The notes below the pieces were generated by a model. That model saw nothing but the letters and a program-made list of their open reading frames with translations. It was not told where the DNA came from and did no database searches. The position numbers and the translations under genes are program-made. Below, piece after piece: positions 38,322 to 50,291 of a DNA stretch of 64,000 bases. Location of the stretch: contig CP114492.1 in NCBI GenBank assembly GCA_027186245.1, positions 9,018,501 through 9,082,500 of the forward strand, given 5' to 3'. The stretch is from Coriaria nepalensis (taxonomy: Eukaryota; Streptophyta; Magnoliopsida; Cucurbitales; Coriariaceae). Position 1 is the first letter of the stretch. Each line of letters begins with the position of its first letter.

Positions 38322-39736
38322 TTTTTTTTTGTTTGGAGAGAGAGAGAGAGAGAGAAAGAGAAAGGATTGACCTTGAAGGTTTTCTTCTTCTTCCTCCTTC
38401 GAGCCTTTGAATTTTGCAGACGGTGGGGAGTTGACGACTACCTTACTTATGCAGCCAACTACAGTATGGAAATTTCGCAGCGAAAGAGGGTCTATTCTTT
38501 TCTCTTTCTTTTTTTTTTTTTGGTTCTTTTTTCTTCTGATAAATATTAAATAATTACTATAAACATTGAAAATATAGAAAGAAAAAAAAAGTATTTCTGA
38601 CCTCATAATTAATTTACAGTCAAAATCAAATAAAATAATAAACAGTACATTAAAGTAAATTTACACTTTTTTAAGTTCACTTGATTTTCAATGTTAGGAC
38701 CATATTACGATCACAGTTTAGTCGCCGAAAACCCAACAACTCATTTTGTTGGGGTAATGTTAGGACCATATTTCAATGGTGGATGATTAGTTGAGATGTA
38801 ATTTATGTTTTCGATGGTAAGAAACACAGTAGTTTGTTTTTCCTATTTTAATCTTTTAATCTTTCCCCATCGATGTCTCTATCTATTTTAATCTTTTCCT
38901 AACTATAATGAAGCATAATGTTTTCCGTTCAAGCAATATTCGTATACCTTTTTTCTTTGTTGCCATCTTGATCCAAGTTTCCGACCTCAATATTGCTAGT
39001 CAAATATATCGGATCCGGCCAAAAACACTTGAAAGAAACCCGACTAACCAGAGCCCATCAACATGCCCTTTGCAATAATCATTGGTAAATGATGATCATG
39101 TATCATATCATCTGTCTTAATATCATTAAAAAAAAGTTATGTGAACTTAGTATATATATATATATTATAAAAAAAGATAAATCACTCGTTTAATTATTAA
39201 TTACTTTAAAATTAAAGTCCAAATTTTAAATGTAATCTAACAAAAAATTTATGTGTCATTTTGCTTTACAAACCCATCAAAATCAACCTCAACCATTTTC
39301 CAAAGATCTTTTTCTTCAACAAAATATCAATGACCTTCAATTTAAAATATCTATCCCTAACCCGTAGTTAGACCATTTCAATTTGCAAGATATTTCATAT
39401 AATCCTAGATTCCCTTTTCCCCTTTTGTCTGTTTTCACAACTATCGTCCATGTCTTTGTCTGAGTCGGTACCGCTTTTCATTAATTAGTGCCTTAACCTT
39501 GAAGAAGAAAAATCGAATCTAATCTACTCATTTTCTTAATTCCTAGATTGATTCGAATGAGTGTAGATGCAATTTGTGGATAAGAATGTTCAGACAACGT
39601 ACTTCACAGTTTCTATAGAATATACCAAAACGATATACCATGTGCTCAAGCAGTGCATGTATACATACAATGTGCGCCCACACACCCTCATTTTCTTTGT
39701 AAGCCAATAGTCAAAGAGGCAACACGGATTCCTCTG
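38322..39736. other. PPR upstream region and spacer
   Basis: Contains the PPR leader (GA repeat near 38336-38362). AATGTTAGGACCATATT occurs twice, at 38691-38707 and 38757-38773, 66 bp apart. A TA microsatellite lies near 39151-39164. No gene was seen. Confidence 0.5.
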
Positions 39737-39743
39737 TATAAAA
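39737..39743 (+). promoter_or_regulatory. TATA box of the small gene at 39825
   Basis: TATAAAA, 82 bp upstream of the ATG, with a CCAAT pentamer upstream at about 39703. Spacing is typical for a short plant leader. Confidence 0.6.
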
Positions 39744-39824
39744 CCAAGTAGCTTTCTTCCTCACTTCCATTCAGAAAAAGGAGAAAGATACATTAAAAAA
39801 AAAAAAAATTCATTGAGGAAAGAA

Positions 39825-40049
39825 ATGTCAGCAGCCATGGAGATATGTATCAGCAGGCTAGCCAAGTTCCGGGAAAAAGTTAAAGCCCGGAAACTTTTGG
39901 TGTCTAGAGCTAAAGAAGGAGGAGAGGCTCAAGAAGCAAAAGAAGCTCAGAAAGAGAGCCGAACAGTTGAAAAGATGATAATGGAGAGAGAAACTACTCT
40001 CTCCGAATCGACTATCTGTTTGCTTATGGATCGATTTGTTCCTTGGTGA
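39825..40049 (+). CDS. Small protein with C-terminal LLMDRFVPW motif, 74 residues
   Basis: Intronless frame with a good TATA box, an A-rich leader and a probable poly-A region after the stop. Residues 1-25 form a basic helix (MEICISRLAKFREKVKARKL). The middle is charged (Glu/Ala/Lys-rich), and the end reads ETTLSESTICLLMDRFVPW. The sharp hydrophobic C-terminal motif beside a low-complexity middle looks like a plant short-protein family kept at both ends, but I cannot name it. No signal peptide or membrane span. Role unknown. Confidence 0.7.
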   Translation: MSAAMEICISRLAKFREKVKARKLLVSRAKEGGEAQEAKEAQKESRTVEKMIMERETTLSESTICLLMDRFVPW

Positions 40050-40372
40050 ATCCTAGGGAGAATTCTTAAAGACTTGTCTATTTTTATGGGTAGTTTTTTT
40101 TCCTTTTTTTTTTCCCCCCCATATATGTAATTACTTGAAAGTTTTTTTCTACTCATATTCAAGCTCTATATGAATGAAAAGGTACAAGTAATCCTACTTC
40201 ATAAAGTGGGGCTTTATCTACTTCATAAGAAAAGATGCAGATTCTATTTTTTCCATTCATTGAAAGATAGTATATATACATATAGGTCAAATGATTGCAT
40301 ATATGCACAGATTTTTTCATAAGAAAGTATGGGAGAAAAAGGACCTTACAAGTCAATTCTCTGCTCCATAGA

Positions 40373-43300
40373 TTAAGTTGTTGAGGTTGCTTCTTCAACG
40401 CTAGTACTTGATACCTCAGAAATCAAGCTGAGTTCCTCCTTATGCCACTTCATAACCTCCCTTGCATATCTCAGAGCTTCATCAACACTTTCCTGCTCCA
40501 AACCGGTAACTATGGAGACAAATAACTTGTTATTCTTACCACAAGAATTGAATACTTCCCTGAACTTTGCTGCAATATACTGACAAGCCCTTAGGGATGA
40601 AGGATTAGTGCGAGTACTACTACTGCTACTGCCTGTATTTAGAGCGATCACAGGATTGAAGTCTTGAAACCATTCACATCGATTAAGAGGCACCCGGTTC
40701 GTCTCTTCGTCGAATAGGTCAAACTTGTTTAGTATCAAAAGGAAATTTTTCTTGCAGAGGCGTGGATGGGTAACGATCCTTTCGAAAAGCTGTTTGGCTA
40801 AGACCATCTTGTTTCTTACAACTCCATTATGGTCTTCAGAAAACTCCTCGTAATCAGTTAATGCAACGGAAAATAGGATGATATCTACATCTTCAAACAT
40901 TTCTACCCACTTGCAGTTTTCTCCCAGGCTACTTGAATGAACTCTAATGAGTTGGTACCTGTGAAAATTCGACCCCTATATATAATCAGAGACTGATATG
41001 TAATACAAGGTTCATTTCAAAACAGGTGATACATGATCCAGGTCTATGAAAGTTTCTAATTTTAAGCATGTGTTATTTTGTATTGTTGATGACTAGGAGA
41101 ACTGACCTCATAGAAGGATCGTGACTATAAGGAGTATCTTCGAGAAGGCTATCTTGTGGTCTTTTGGGGAATGAGAATTCCGTGCAACTAAGGCTGTTGT
41201 ACGAGGAAATTCCTTCGGCATATAAGATGTCATTGTCAGATGGCTCATAATCTGTCCTTGAAATTTCCACAGCCTTCATATTCAGAAGAGAGAAAAATTT
41301 TAACAAATAATTTAAGCTAATCTATCAGAAGATTAGATTTTCCTGCTAGATGATAAAGACTAGAGCATGATCTCACCCTATCTAGGAAATAAGTAGCGAC
41401 TCTGGGAAGCATTTCTAATTCATTTTTCCGGTCGTATGTAGCTTGAATGGCTGCATCTTTCCATAGCTCTTCAACAAGTGGCGCATATATACAAGTTGCG
41501 GCTTGAAATATGGATTCTAGATTACCCGAAACCATGATGTTAAGGAGCCAATCTGAGAAAGCTTTCAGTTTCGGGCTAATGCAATACATTGACCTATCAT
41601 TGATCTGCTCTCTGTTCCCTGTTTTTAGATAAATGTTATCAGGCTTTTGCCCCTAACGTTATACGACTAGATATCAAGATGAAGTACCAAAATCAACAGA
41701 TATCAAGATACATAAGCATTTTGTTCTTCCACAGTACTAAAATCAACAGATAAGATGGCGTACAATCTCCCAAAAAAAAAAGTGATGTACAAATACAATA
41801 TCATGATTTGACCTGCTAGATGTCTCAAAGTAACAAATGAATTCATAAAAAGCAAGATTTCACAAAAGAGGGCACATAATGTAAGGCTAAGAGGAGAGAA
41901 AAGAGTTAGGAGAACTCTTCCTACCTGAAGGTCCAGACTGACAAATTAAATCTCTTTTCCTCTTGTTAATTAAAGTCTCTTCTTCAAATCTTTGACGTCC
42001 CTCAAGTAGTATCCCAAGATAGCCATACAAGTTTCTCTGAATCATGTACTTGATATTTTGACGTTCTTCTTCAGAGAAAGGAACATTATAGAGAAGCATG
42101 ACCTATCAGGAGAAAGCAATTAAGCTTCTACTCTCACCAAAAAAAACAATGAACCCTTCACAAATGTATGGCCCTTTCCTAATCAAGTTACCTGTTTAAA
42201 TATAGTACTTGTTCCCGACTTATCATGACCAACAAGAAGAATTTTCCAAAGCATTTTCTGCTCAGTGAGTTCTGGGATAACATTCTTCACTTCTTCGTCA
42301 TCAAAGTTTGCCGATTCGGGAGGAGTTGGCAAAGACAAAGCAGCACAAAATATCTTTGTTTTAGTCTGTAATGTAAGCAAAATCCCATGAGAAAGTGTAG
42401 TGGATCAAAACTAACGGAAAAGGACAGTTCCTTATGATAACATACCTTGGCCCATATTTTTCCCTTTTTATGGTTCATTCCCTCTTCCGAATAAGATCCA
42501 TCTGCACTTACCCAATAGTGAGGACGTCCAACACATGGTACTCCAGCCACCTACAAACAAAATCGATCTTAGTCCTACAAAAATACTTGACATTTCAATA
42601 GAACTAATTTTCTTGTATCCAACAGAACAAACACCTTGAGCATGAAGAGTTCTTTTTTCGTGATCACCCGTTCGTTTATCCACACATCTGTCTTTCCATT
42701 GCTAGCATTTCCTCTGATGCACCCCCCAACATCCAATCGAGGGCTAATAATCTGATGTGGTTCTCTTCCGTCCTGTAACAATGAACAGTGCAAAGAAGTT
42801 AACATATCGAAGAAGATAGAGATAGAAAGGGGGGAAGGGAGATTTTAAAAAAAAATTAAATTAAATTTACCTTTCCCCAAAAGCCAGCAGTTTTATCATA
42901 CCAGTAGCAACCTGGCGTTAGATTTTTAGGTGGGTTTGAGCAACTCCGCAATGCAATTAACTCTGCATGAGTGAGGGGCACTTCATTGACAATAACAAGA
43001 GTTGATGCAATCTGATTTGCTTCACTCTCTATCTCAGATGCCATTATCTCTCTAACTTGAAACTCAGTGAGCATTCTCTTAAGCATTCTAGAACACTTCC
43101 CTAAACTATCGCGCTTTGACTCATCGATCCTATAACCAATACAAACAACACATTTCCTTCCTTCCGGCATCGATCCCATGGCTTTAAGCATGCATTTGCA
43201 ACAGTATCTTGCTCTACAGACAATACATACCTCCTTCTCAGTAAACTTATTCCCTTTAAGGCACCTATAACATGACCCTTTCTTTCCCGTCCTTAAAATC

Positions 43301-44019
43301 CTAGCCTTAGGCTTCCATTGATAACTTTCAGCCTCGGATTGAGAATCTTTTTCATCAGAGACTGTCTCAGTTGTCTCAGGATCAAGAAAAGTAACCGACG
43401 GCCCCTTAACATGACGAGGCTGCAACCATTCACATATTATTTCAATTTCTCCTTCTTTAGGAGATGAAATCACAGAAGACGAACTCAAACTAGACTTAGC
43501 TGACCCATAACTGGTCAGATTCAAACCCGCTTGAAATCTTATCTTGTCATCTCCATCTTCAGGTAAATTGAACTCCTCCTCCTCCTCCTTCTTCTTCCAT
43601 CCTCTCGATACCTTCTCAGGTTTTTCATCAAACGCCTTAGGTGCTACGCACGTATCACTACCATCAGAAAATCCTAACGAAGTCGTATTCTCATCGCAAT
43701 TAGAAAAATAATAATCCTCAGGCGCTATTGAACCCGAAGAAACTTCTACTTTAGAACCTGAAATCGTCTTCTCCCTCTTCGATTTCTTAACAATCGGTTG
43801 ACTAATCGGCAACGAGTAACAATTAAACTGTGCGGCCGAGGCCACAGCAGAAGCCGTAGGGACTCGATCTATATCGACCGGAACAACTTGCGGGATAGCG
43901 TAATGGATCGCCGGGCCTACATACTCGACCGCAAAAGAATACTCCATGCTATAACCTTCATCGTCTTTACCATTAGAAGGCTGATCGGAACTCAAAAACA
44001 TTCTCAGAAACCCAGCCAT
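40373..44019 (-). CDS. XLG: Extra-large G protein (XLG)
   Basis: Plant-specific G-alpha-like protein, roughly 900 residues in eight exons (exon 1 44019-42871, last exon ending 40373). The N-terminal half has the XLG opening ([20 protein letters not shown]), an acidic region and a Cys-rich zinc-binding-type cluster (CYRCLKGN...[13 protein letters not shown]...CVVCIGY). The C-terminal half is G-alpha-like: a P-loop reading [16 protein letters not shown], the helical domain, and NKFD (LILNKFDLF) as the guanine-specificity box. The P-loop lacks the usual Lys, and the DxxGQ switch is absent ([13 protein letters not shown]), as in other XLGs. XLGs partner G-beta-gamma at the plasma membrane in immunity and root growth. 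The opening resembles XLG1/XLG2 more than XLG3, but the subtype is not settled. The ATG at 44019 is the only suitable one. Confidence 0.92.
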
Positions 44020-44598
44020 TTCTCCTATCCGATTTAGCTCGAAACACAGAGCCCCAATCTCTCTCACAAATCCATGAAATCAAACGGATTTTATTCCAGT
44101 GAAGGGATAGAGGTTGAAGATAGTGGAGAGGAGTTGGTATAGATGAACTGAAGTGCAAAAAAATGTGGAAGTGAGAAGGAGACTAAAACGAAGACTGAAG
44201 AGTAGTAACTGGAAGGGACCCGCCATCAACGTGTCGACGAAGAGAGGGAAATTTGAATTGGTAAAAGAAGTTAAAGGGAGGACCGAGTCAAATGAGGCAC
44301 TTGACCGAGTCAGTCACTGAGTCAAAGCTATAATTTTGTCTATTAAAATTCTGTTTTTTTGGCTGGGAAATTTGTATTAAATAAAGCAAAAGAAGATAAA
44401 TCGGAATCTATGAGAGTTATGGGCCTTTATGGCCGCGGCCCGTAAATGTTTCAGCCACATGGGCCTCTAAATGAGGAAGGAAACTCTTACAAACTCGTCT
44501 AACGTTATTTGCCACAGGCCCACAATGGGGGGATGCAATTGGACCTCCTCTTTTCTTCTTTAGGAGGATGAAAATGAACTTTCATGCCGTTCTAACTT

Positions 44599-44760
44599 AA
44601 GGGTGTGTTTGGTATATTTATTTCTTTTATTCTTACTTTCGGAATAATTTAAAAATAATTTTTTAATTAAAAATTTCGTTTATTTAGATAAAAACGGTTG
44701 TAGATTCAGAAAACTGTTAATTAAACCTATTTTCACGACCATAACCAAAAACGCCCTTAG
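44599..44760. mobile_element. MITE-like element, about 160 bp
   Basis: Ends are inverted repeats: TAAGGGTGTGTTTGGT at the left, and TAAGGGCGTTTTTGGT reading inward from the right. The interior is AT-rich with no frame. No clear target-site duplication was found, so the superfamily is open (hAT or PIF/Harbinger are possible). It lies between the XLG and WD40 genes. Confidence 0.55.
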
Positions 44761-45056
44761 ACTATAACCATATATATACATATATATATATATATAAAGA
44801 TCAAATGAATGGCCCATAATGTACACTATGAACCCTAACAAAACAACCACCGCCAAAGTTTTGCTCCGTTACTTCACATGAATACCCACAAACCCCTACT
44901 TGCTCTATCCAATCACATCCTCTCCCTCTCATGATTAGATCAAATCATGTGGCCCACTGGCACTCCATGCTTTGAAAGAATCCTTTATCTTTTCCTCCGA
45001 CGAGTGCATGATAATTTTCTTCTACTCTTGTGGATTAGCACTTTCATGTTTTTGAT
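44761..45056. other. WD40 gene 3' side
   Basis: TA microsatellite near 44768-44798, then sequence just downstream of the WD40 stop. No separate gene. Confidence 0.5.
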
Positions 45057-46445
45057 TCACTCGCCGTCGTTAAAAAACCGATTGCTCCTACAACGTGTGT
45101 TTAGCCGTTGCCACTCCGAATCCTTATTCCGGTTCAACTCCGGGGGTTTCTCGGACACCCGCCACACCTTTACCGACTTGTCCAAGCTCCCACTAAACAC
45201 CACCCACAACTTTTCACCGCCTTTCTCATCGGGAAATTCCCCCTCGTGCACTTCCTTCACGGCTAAGCATTTCACCGGTCCGGTATGACCGGTCAAAACC
45301 GACAAGCACCTATGGGCTCCATCCACGTCCCTCTTCCAAACGCATATGTTCTTATCTGCCGAACCGCTAAACACCAAATTTACGGCCGTGGCCAAACACA
45401 AAACCGCCACCTTATGCCCCCTCAGCACCCCTCCCTCCGACAATTGCTTCTCACGCTCCCAATACATAACCAACCCTTCCGAAGAACCGCAGTAAATAAC
45501 CGCCAACGAGCTAACCGCCAGAGCAGTAACCGCCGTTTCCTGCTTCAACAAAATACGGACCAAAAAATGTCGCGTTCCTTCACCGTTTACCTCCCGATGC
45601 CACACTTTGACCGTCCCATCTGCGGACCCCGTAAACACCAAGCTATCAAAACCCGACACAACAGAATTCAACGCGTCGTCATGCGCTGTAATTGACTCTA
45701 AACACTTCGAGTTCGCGATGCGCCATATCTTCATCGTCCGGTCCCACGACCCCGTGTACAGCAGCCCGTACTCTTCATTCAAGCTCATGCATGAAACCAC
45801 GTCGGAGTGCTTTATACGTAGAGCATTACGGTGTCGTTTCACTTCCAAGTAGTTTTTCGGGTTGACGGAGCTTTTGATGAAGTCTTTCGTGGTCGGCAAG
45901 CTTCCTATATGGTCGTGTTTTCCAGGGTTCTTCGGCGAAATCCTCCATATTCGGATCTTCCCATCTTGATGACCCGTGAATATCCGTTCGCCGCAAATTA
46001 CGATCGCTTTGACTAGTCCACTACTCGACTTAAAACCCGCAAACTCCTTCATATTCCTCCAGACCCGGATATTTTTGCTATCGGACCCGGTGTATAATAA
46101 ATCACCGGAAATCGCTAAGGAATAAACGTGGCCTTCTTCTCGTACCATTACGCCGACAAATCCATTACGGGTAGTACCATCGCTATACTCGTTCATCCAA
46201 GGGGATCGGGCGAAGGGAGAAGAGTGGTGCCACGGTGACATGGCGTACGGCGACTGCGGAATGTATGTATCTTCGCTTACGCCAGATGATCGTTCCAAAT
46301 AGCCGTTGAGGGACGAATTACTATTACGGTTAACGTAAGTATCGGTGTCGTCGTCACCATTATTCTTCATGGATAGCATTGACGTGTAATGATCGGAGTC
46401 CAAGAGGTTCCCATGATCTGAACGGTGGTGATGATCGGCGATCAT
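45057..46445 (-). CDS. JINGUBANG-type WD40 repeat protein
   Basis: Intronless, 462 residues. An N-terminal His/Asp/Ser-rich region of about 95 residues includes [19 protein letters not shown], typical of this family. About seven WD40 repeats follow: [20 protein letters not shown], then [69 protein letters not shown] and [15 protein letters not shown] single propeller is predicted, with no enzymatic domain. Arabidopsis JINGUBANG represses pollen germination in dry conditions; paralogues include At3g18950 (from memory). Whether this copy is pollen-specific cannot be seen. Confidence 0.9.
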   Translation of the reverse strand: MIADHHHRSDHGNLLDSDHYTSMLSMKNNGDDDTDTYVNRNSNSSLNGYLERSSGVSEDTYIPQSPYAMSPWHHSSPFARSPWMNEYSDGTTRNGFVGVMVREEGHVYSLAISGDLLYTGSDSKNIRVWRNMKEFAGFKSSSGLVKAIVICGERIFTGHQDGKIRIWRISPKNPGKHDHIGSLPTTKDFIKSSVNPKNYLEVKRHRNALRIKHSDVVSCMSLNEEYGLLYTGSWDRTMKIWRIANSKCLESITAHDDALNSVVSGFDSLVFTGSADGTVKVWHREVNGEGTRHFLVRILLKQETAVTALAVSSLAVIYCGSSEGLVMYWEREKQLSEGGVLRGHKVAVLCLATAVNLVFSGSADKNICVWKRDVDGAHRCLSVLTGHTGPVKCLAVKEVHEGEFPDEKGGEKLWVVFSGSLDKSVKVWRVSEKPPELNRNKDSEWQRLNTRCRSNRFFNDGE

Positions 46446-46561
46446 GATGGCTCCTTTTTGCTACCCCGATATGTAATTTTCTTATCGGATTTTATGATCA
46501 AACTAGGAGAAGAAAATTGCATAGATTCAAAAGTTTGGGAAAAAATGGTTACGAAGGTTTC

Positions 46562-46586
46562 ATTGATTGATTGATTGATTGATTGA
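46562..46586. repeat. ATTG tetranucleotide repeat in the WD40 5' region
   Basis: About six ATTG units, 117-141 bp upstream of the WD40 ATG, between TATA box and start codon and therefore probably in the transcribed leader. Confidence 0.85.
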
Positions 46587-46631
46587 TATTGGGTTGGGTG
46601 GAGGAGTGAAAATTTGGGGCGGGAGGGGGAG

Positions 46632-46643
46632 TATTTATAAATA
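46632..46643 (-). promoter_or_regulatory. TATA box of the WD40 gene
   Basis: TATTTATAAATA, a strong TATA match that reads as such on both strands, about 190 bp upstream of the ATG at 46445. Confidence 0.6.
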
Positions 46644-46779
46644 CTAAATAAGGATGGGTGGTGGACCAGTGGCGAGATGAGGGACCGGGAAATGGGGAAT
46701 ACCGTTAAAAAGGAGAAGCCAGATTCCGTAAGAGAGATGGGAATGAATGAATGATGGGTGGAGAGTAGAGATGAGAGTT

Positions 46780-49534
46780 TTGTGGCGTTTAGGACTCAAA
46801 CATCAAAATAAGAAAAATGTTTGGAAAATAAGAAAATTCGTTTTTAGTATATTTTAGATTGATAAATTCTAATTAAGAGAAGACAACTAGGGTAATTAGA
46901 AAGATTCTAATTGATTGAAGGCAAGTGATGATGATCACCTTAATTTTCCGGTCGCCACGTTTGATCATAGAACGCATGGAGGCAAGAGCGGTTTTGACCA
47001 AAAGCAAGCTACAAAACTGTTTAACCGACACGTTTCAGTTCCTCTGCCACGTTTACAATAACTGAAAATCCTAAACTGCTGTCATACGCTGCGACTTCCA
47101 ATCACCGCCAGACACGCAAACTTAGTCGCTGGGATTTAGGTGACGAAAGTGCAGATGTTTGAACAGTAAATGGATTTAGCAAATTAGAACATGACACTGT
47201 CGAACCAGGTGGTTCTGTGGGCCCCAGTGGTAATGATTACTGAAAGGACGTTAAATGGATTTCGATGAACACTACACGCTCTCCAACTGCGGCTTTTATT
47301 TCAAGTACAGAAAAATCTAGTCACTCTAAACCACGTGTTAATTATCAAAAGATTATGGTATTAGAGTCTGTCTTAATCACGTGTGCATGATCTCATGTCG
47401 CATTTGTTAATCACGCAAATTCTATGAATCAAGACTCTTCTCATAAACACATGTTCGGACTATAACGTTTCCGACCTCTATATATTCATTAATTTGTTAT
47501 ATAGTTTTTATTTTAATTATTACATGATCAAAGACATAAAAATTATTAAGCAAAATGGATTGGAGATGGATCAGATAATCAGAGAGAGGGAAAAATAAAA
47601 TAAAGATACATAAATAAAACGTATAAAAACATGTATGTATCGAAGAGAGGAAACATGATCCAATGTAGCTAAACAAAACAAACCTTCTGGAACCGAACCC
47701 ACATCGTATCATGTGATTATGTTCTTAATTAAGAGATAATAACCGACACAAGTGTATAATGATTATTACTTTGATACGTTAAAAAGTGAGATTTCTTTAG
47801 GATCAATAACCACAATAAATTGGAAAATGATACTGTACATGGTTGGAAGCTGATTATCGAAGAAATTCATGTCCCGATAAATCTTGGATTATAAAGTAAT
47901 CTTGAGAAAATATATAAATTTTATCGATATCAAACTCCGTAAGTAAATTTAATAATTAGATATGAAAATCAAATTAAGGATATAACTTAAAAATATAAAT
48001 GTCAGTTAATATAATTATTAATAATTTATTTAATTGATAGATATTATATATCTTAATATTAGAAAATAATAAAGATATAATAAGATATAAAAAGAGCTCA
48101 AAAATGTAATTTTGGGATCCGTAGTGCATAATAACTCCTTAGTGATTATAGGTGTCATAGCTACACCATCCTCGAGGTCCCAACTATACCTTATATAAAG
48201 GTCTTTTATTCAATCTTGGCCGTGTAACACACAGAAAACATAAAACCCTAGTTTTTCATTTTTCAAGGAAAAGCGAGATTGATATAGAAAAAGCTTGATA
48301 GATCGCAGTTCATACTCAATGATTCATAGGGCGTATATTGCATTCAAACTTTTCTATCAAATATGAACCAAAACCCTAAAGGGGCGATTGGTTCCATTAT
48401 TTGAGAGTTTTGAATTAAAATAGTTATCAATATTTTATTTAATTTATTTCAACCCAAAATTGAAAATTATATTAATTCCTCAAATTTATAAAATAAGAAA
48501 TCAGTCATTCTCTTTAAAATATTTATCTAAAATAACTAATTCATTTATATAATACTTTTTTCATATTATTTAGATTATTACGGATATATTCTATAATTTT
48601 TTTAAAAAAATTAATTAAAAAAATCTGAAAATATGATAATGAATCATTAAAATATGATTAAAATTCCTTTACATACTTGAGTAATTGACTTCCTCTCGTT
48701 AGGGCAAGTGTCAATATATTGAGTAGAGGTGTTAATCATGATTTCCAATACATATCGTCTAAACAAAAATATTGTTTAAGCGTATTAAATTAGATGGTGA
48801 GATAATACAGAAGCTCAAACGAAAAGTATATAATAGTTGGGCCTCAATCTCGTAAGGTTATCGACCAAAGAAGCCCAAAGCTCACGTTATTCTCTTCACT
48901 TGTCCATGTTCTATTTTCTGGTTGCTGCCCGTTACTATGCTTTCCTTCAAGTCAATTAAGAATAAATAAACAGGTGCTGAGGAATATCAACTATGAATCT
49001 TACTTACATGGTTCATATCTACGATATGATTACGTAGTAATCTGACAAATGAAAATGCTTAATGTATTTCCTGTTCTACCAAATCAAACGGGAAGTTCTC
49101 ATTAACGACTCATTAGGTGTATATATATCAATCATGTGTTTAAGGTTTTATGCATGTCATGATCACATTATTCACACTACCACAACCCAACGCATGAGGT
49201 ATTGATCGGGTTCTTATTGCACAAATTATATGCTAACGTAGATTTCCGTCGGGCTTCACATTTAGTAATATGCTCCAAAACTAATAGTGCTTGCACAATA
49301 GGAACGATAAGTGATCGGGATGGATGATGGTCGGCTAAACTCCTTTCGACAATCAAGTCAATAAAGTGTCTTTTGGGAGAATAGTGAATAATGAGTTGCA
49401 GCGTTTAGAAATAGATTACTCTTCTCCTCCCATAAAGGTTAGTCTTTATATCTCTAATATGAGATCAACCGTAATCACATTTAAATATGTCAGCTCCTCA
49501 TTGATTAGTACACTGATTATTTGACTCCTAATAT
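46780..49534. other. Gene-poor region with a possible LTR relic
   Basis: No convincing gene. 48090-48260 resembles LTR or promoter sequence: a TTATATAAAGG TATA-like stretch at about 48190, followed by a CTTGGCCGTGTAACACAC region. Paired LTR ends were not found, so this is weak. The rest is AT-rich with no long frame. Confidence 0.4.
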
Positions 49535-49763
49535 CTAGCCAATATATACTTAAAAGAGACGCTCTTTACCATATACCTAAGATAACAAGCTTTTAGTTTT
49601 GAGCTAATTAGAGCTCTTTACCATCCTTTGTAAGATCCCACCTGGAGAATCTATTGAAGGATGCATTCACCTTTTCCTCTTTCCAACTCTAATAAGCCCA
49701 AAATTAAAGGTTCATTATTTCCGGTATACGGTAAAGAGTCTCTTTCAGGAATATGTTGGCTAG
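49535..49763. repeat. Long terminal inverted repeat (hairpin or MITE), 229 bp
   Basis: The first 43 bases from 49535 (start CTAGCCAATATATACTT, then AAAGAGACGCTCTTTACC and ATATACC) pair with the reverse complement of 49723-49763 (CTAGCCAACATATTCCTG, AAAGAGACTCTTTACC, GTATACC). The arms match at about 85% by eye, with loop DNA of about 145 bp. The arms also hold a small internal palindrome, AAGAGNNNCTCTT. A MITE is the simplest reading; a transcribed hairpin is also possible. No target duplication was identified. Confidence 0.7.
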
Positions 49764-50159
49764 AGAAAATATGACAACATGATTATAACTTCATAAATAA
49801 AAGGACAAAGTTGGCTGCGAAGTTGCTTGACGGAGAACTTAAAATCTAAATTGTTGATGCAAGAAAGTGTATGTCAAAAACATTGTAAAGAGACTTTTAT
49901 AGAGAACATGTACCTAAATATTATTTAGATACTTTAATAATTAATAATGATCTTTTAAGAGCATTTTCAATTATAGCATGAACATATCTATTCAAGAAGT
50001 TCAAACTATAACTGCAACCTTTTTGTTATATATAATGTGTTGTCTTGTAATCCTCATTGCATATACTAAAAAGGTTGGAGATATGAGATATTTTTTTCCA
50101 TGAAATTAAATATAAATATAAAATATTTAAAATTAAATTTAACATTAAAAATAAAAAAT

Positions 50160-50291
50160 ATATACATATATATATGTTACGCTATAGCTCGATTCACATT
50201 TAGAGGGAGCTCAAGTCATCATCGGGCAATTTATGTAAATGGAGAGCTTTTTTGGATCACCGCCAAAGAAGTAGATGAGAGCTTTTTTTGA
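50160..50291 (+). pseudogene. Possible F-box associated-domain relic
   Basis: The translation reads ARFTFRGSSSHHRAIYVNGE then LFWITAKEVDESFF. The pattern R...vYVNGxLxWi is the hallmark of F-box associated (FBA) domains in plants. Only about 35 residues remain, upstream is AT-rich junk, and no F-box or ATG context is present. This is a decayed fragment or a chance match. Confidence 0.3.

Noticed and set aside
46780..49000. Candidate solo LTR at 48.1-48.3 kb
   Set aside because: A TATA-like and leader-like stretch is present, but no ends, no paired copy and no target duplication; kept only as a weak note.
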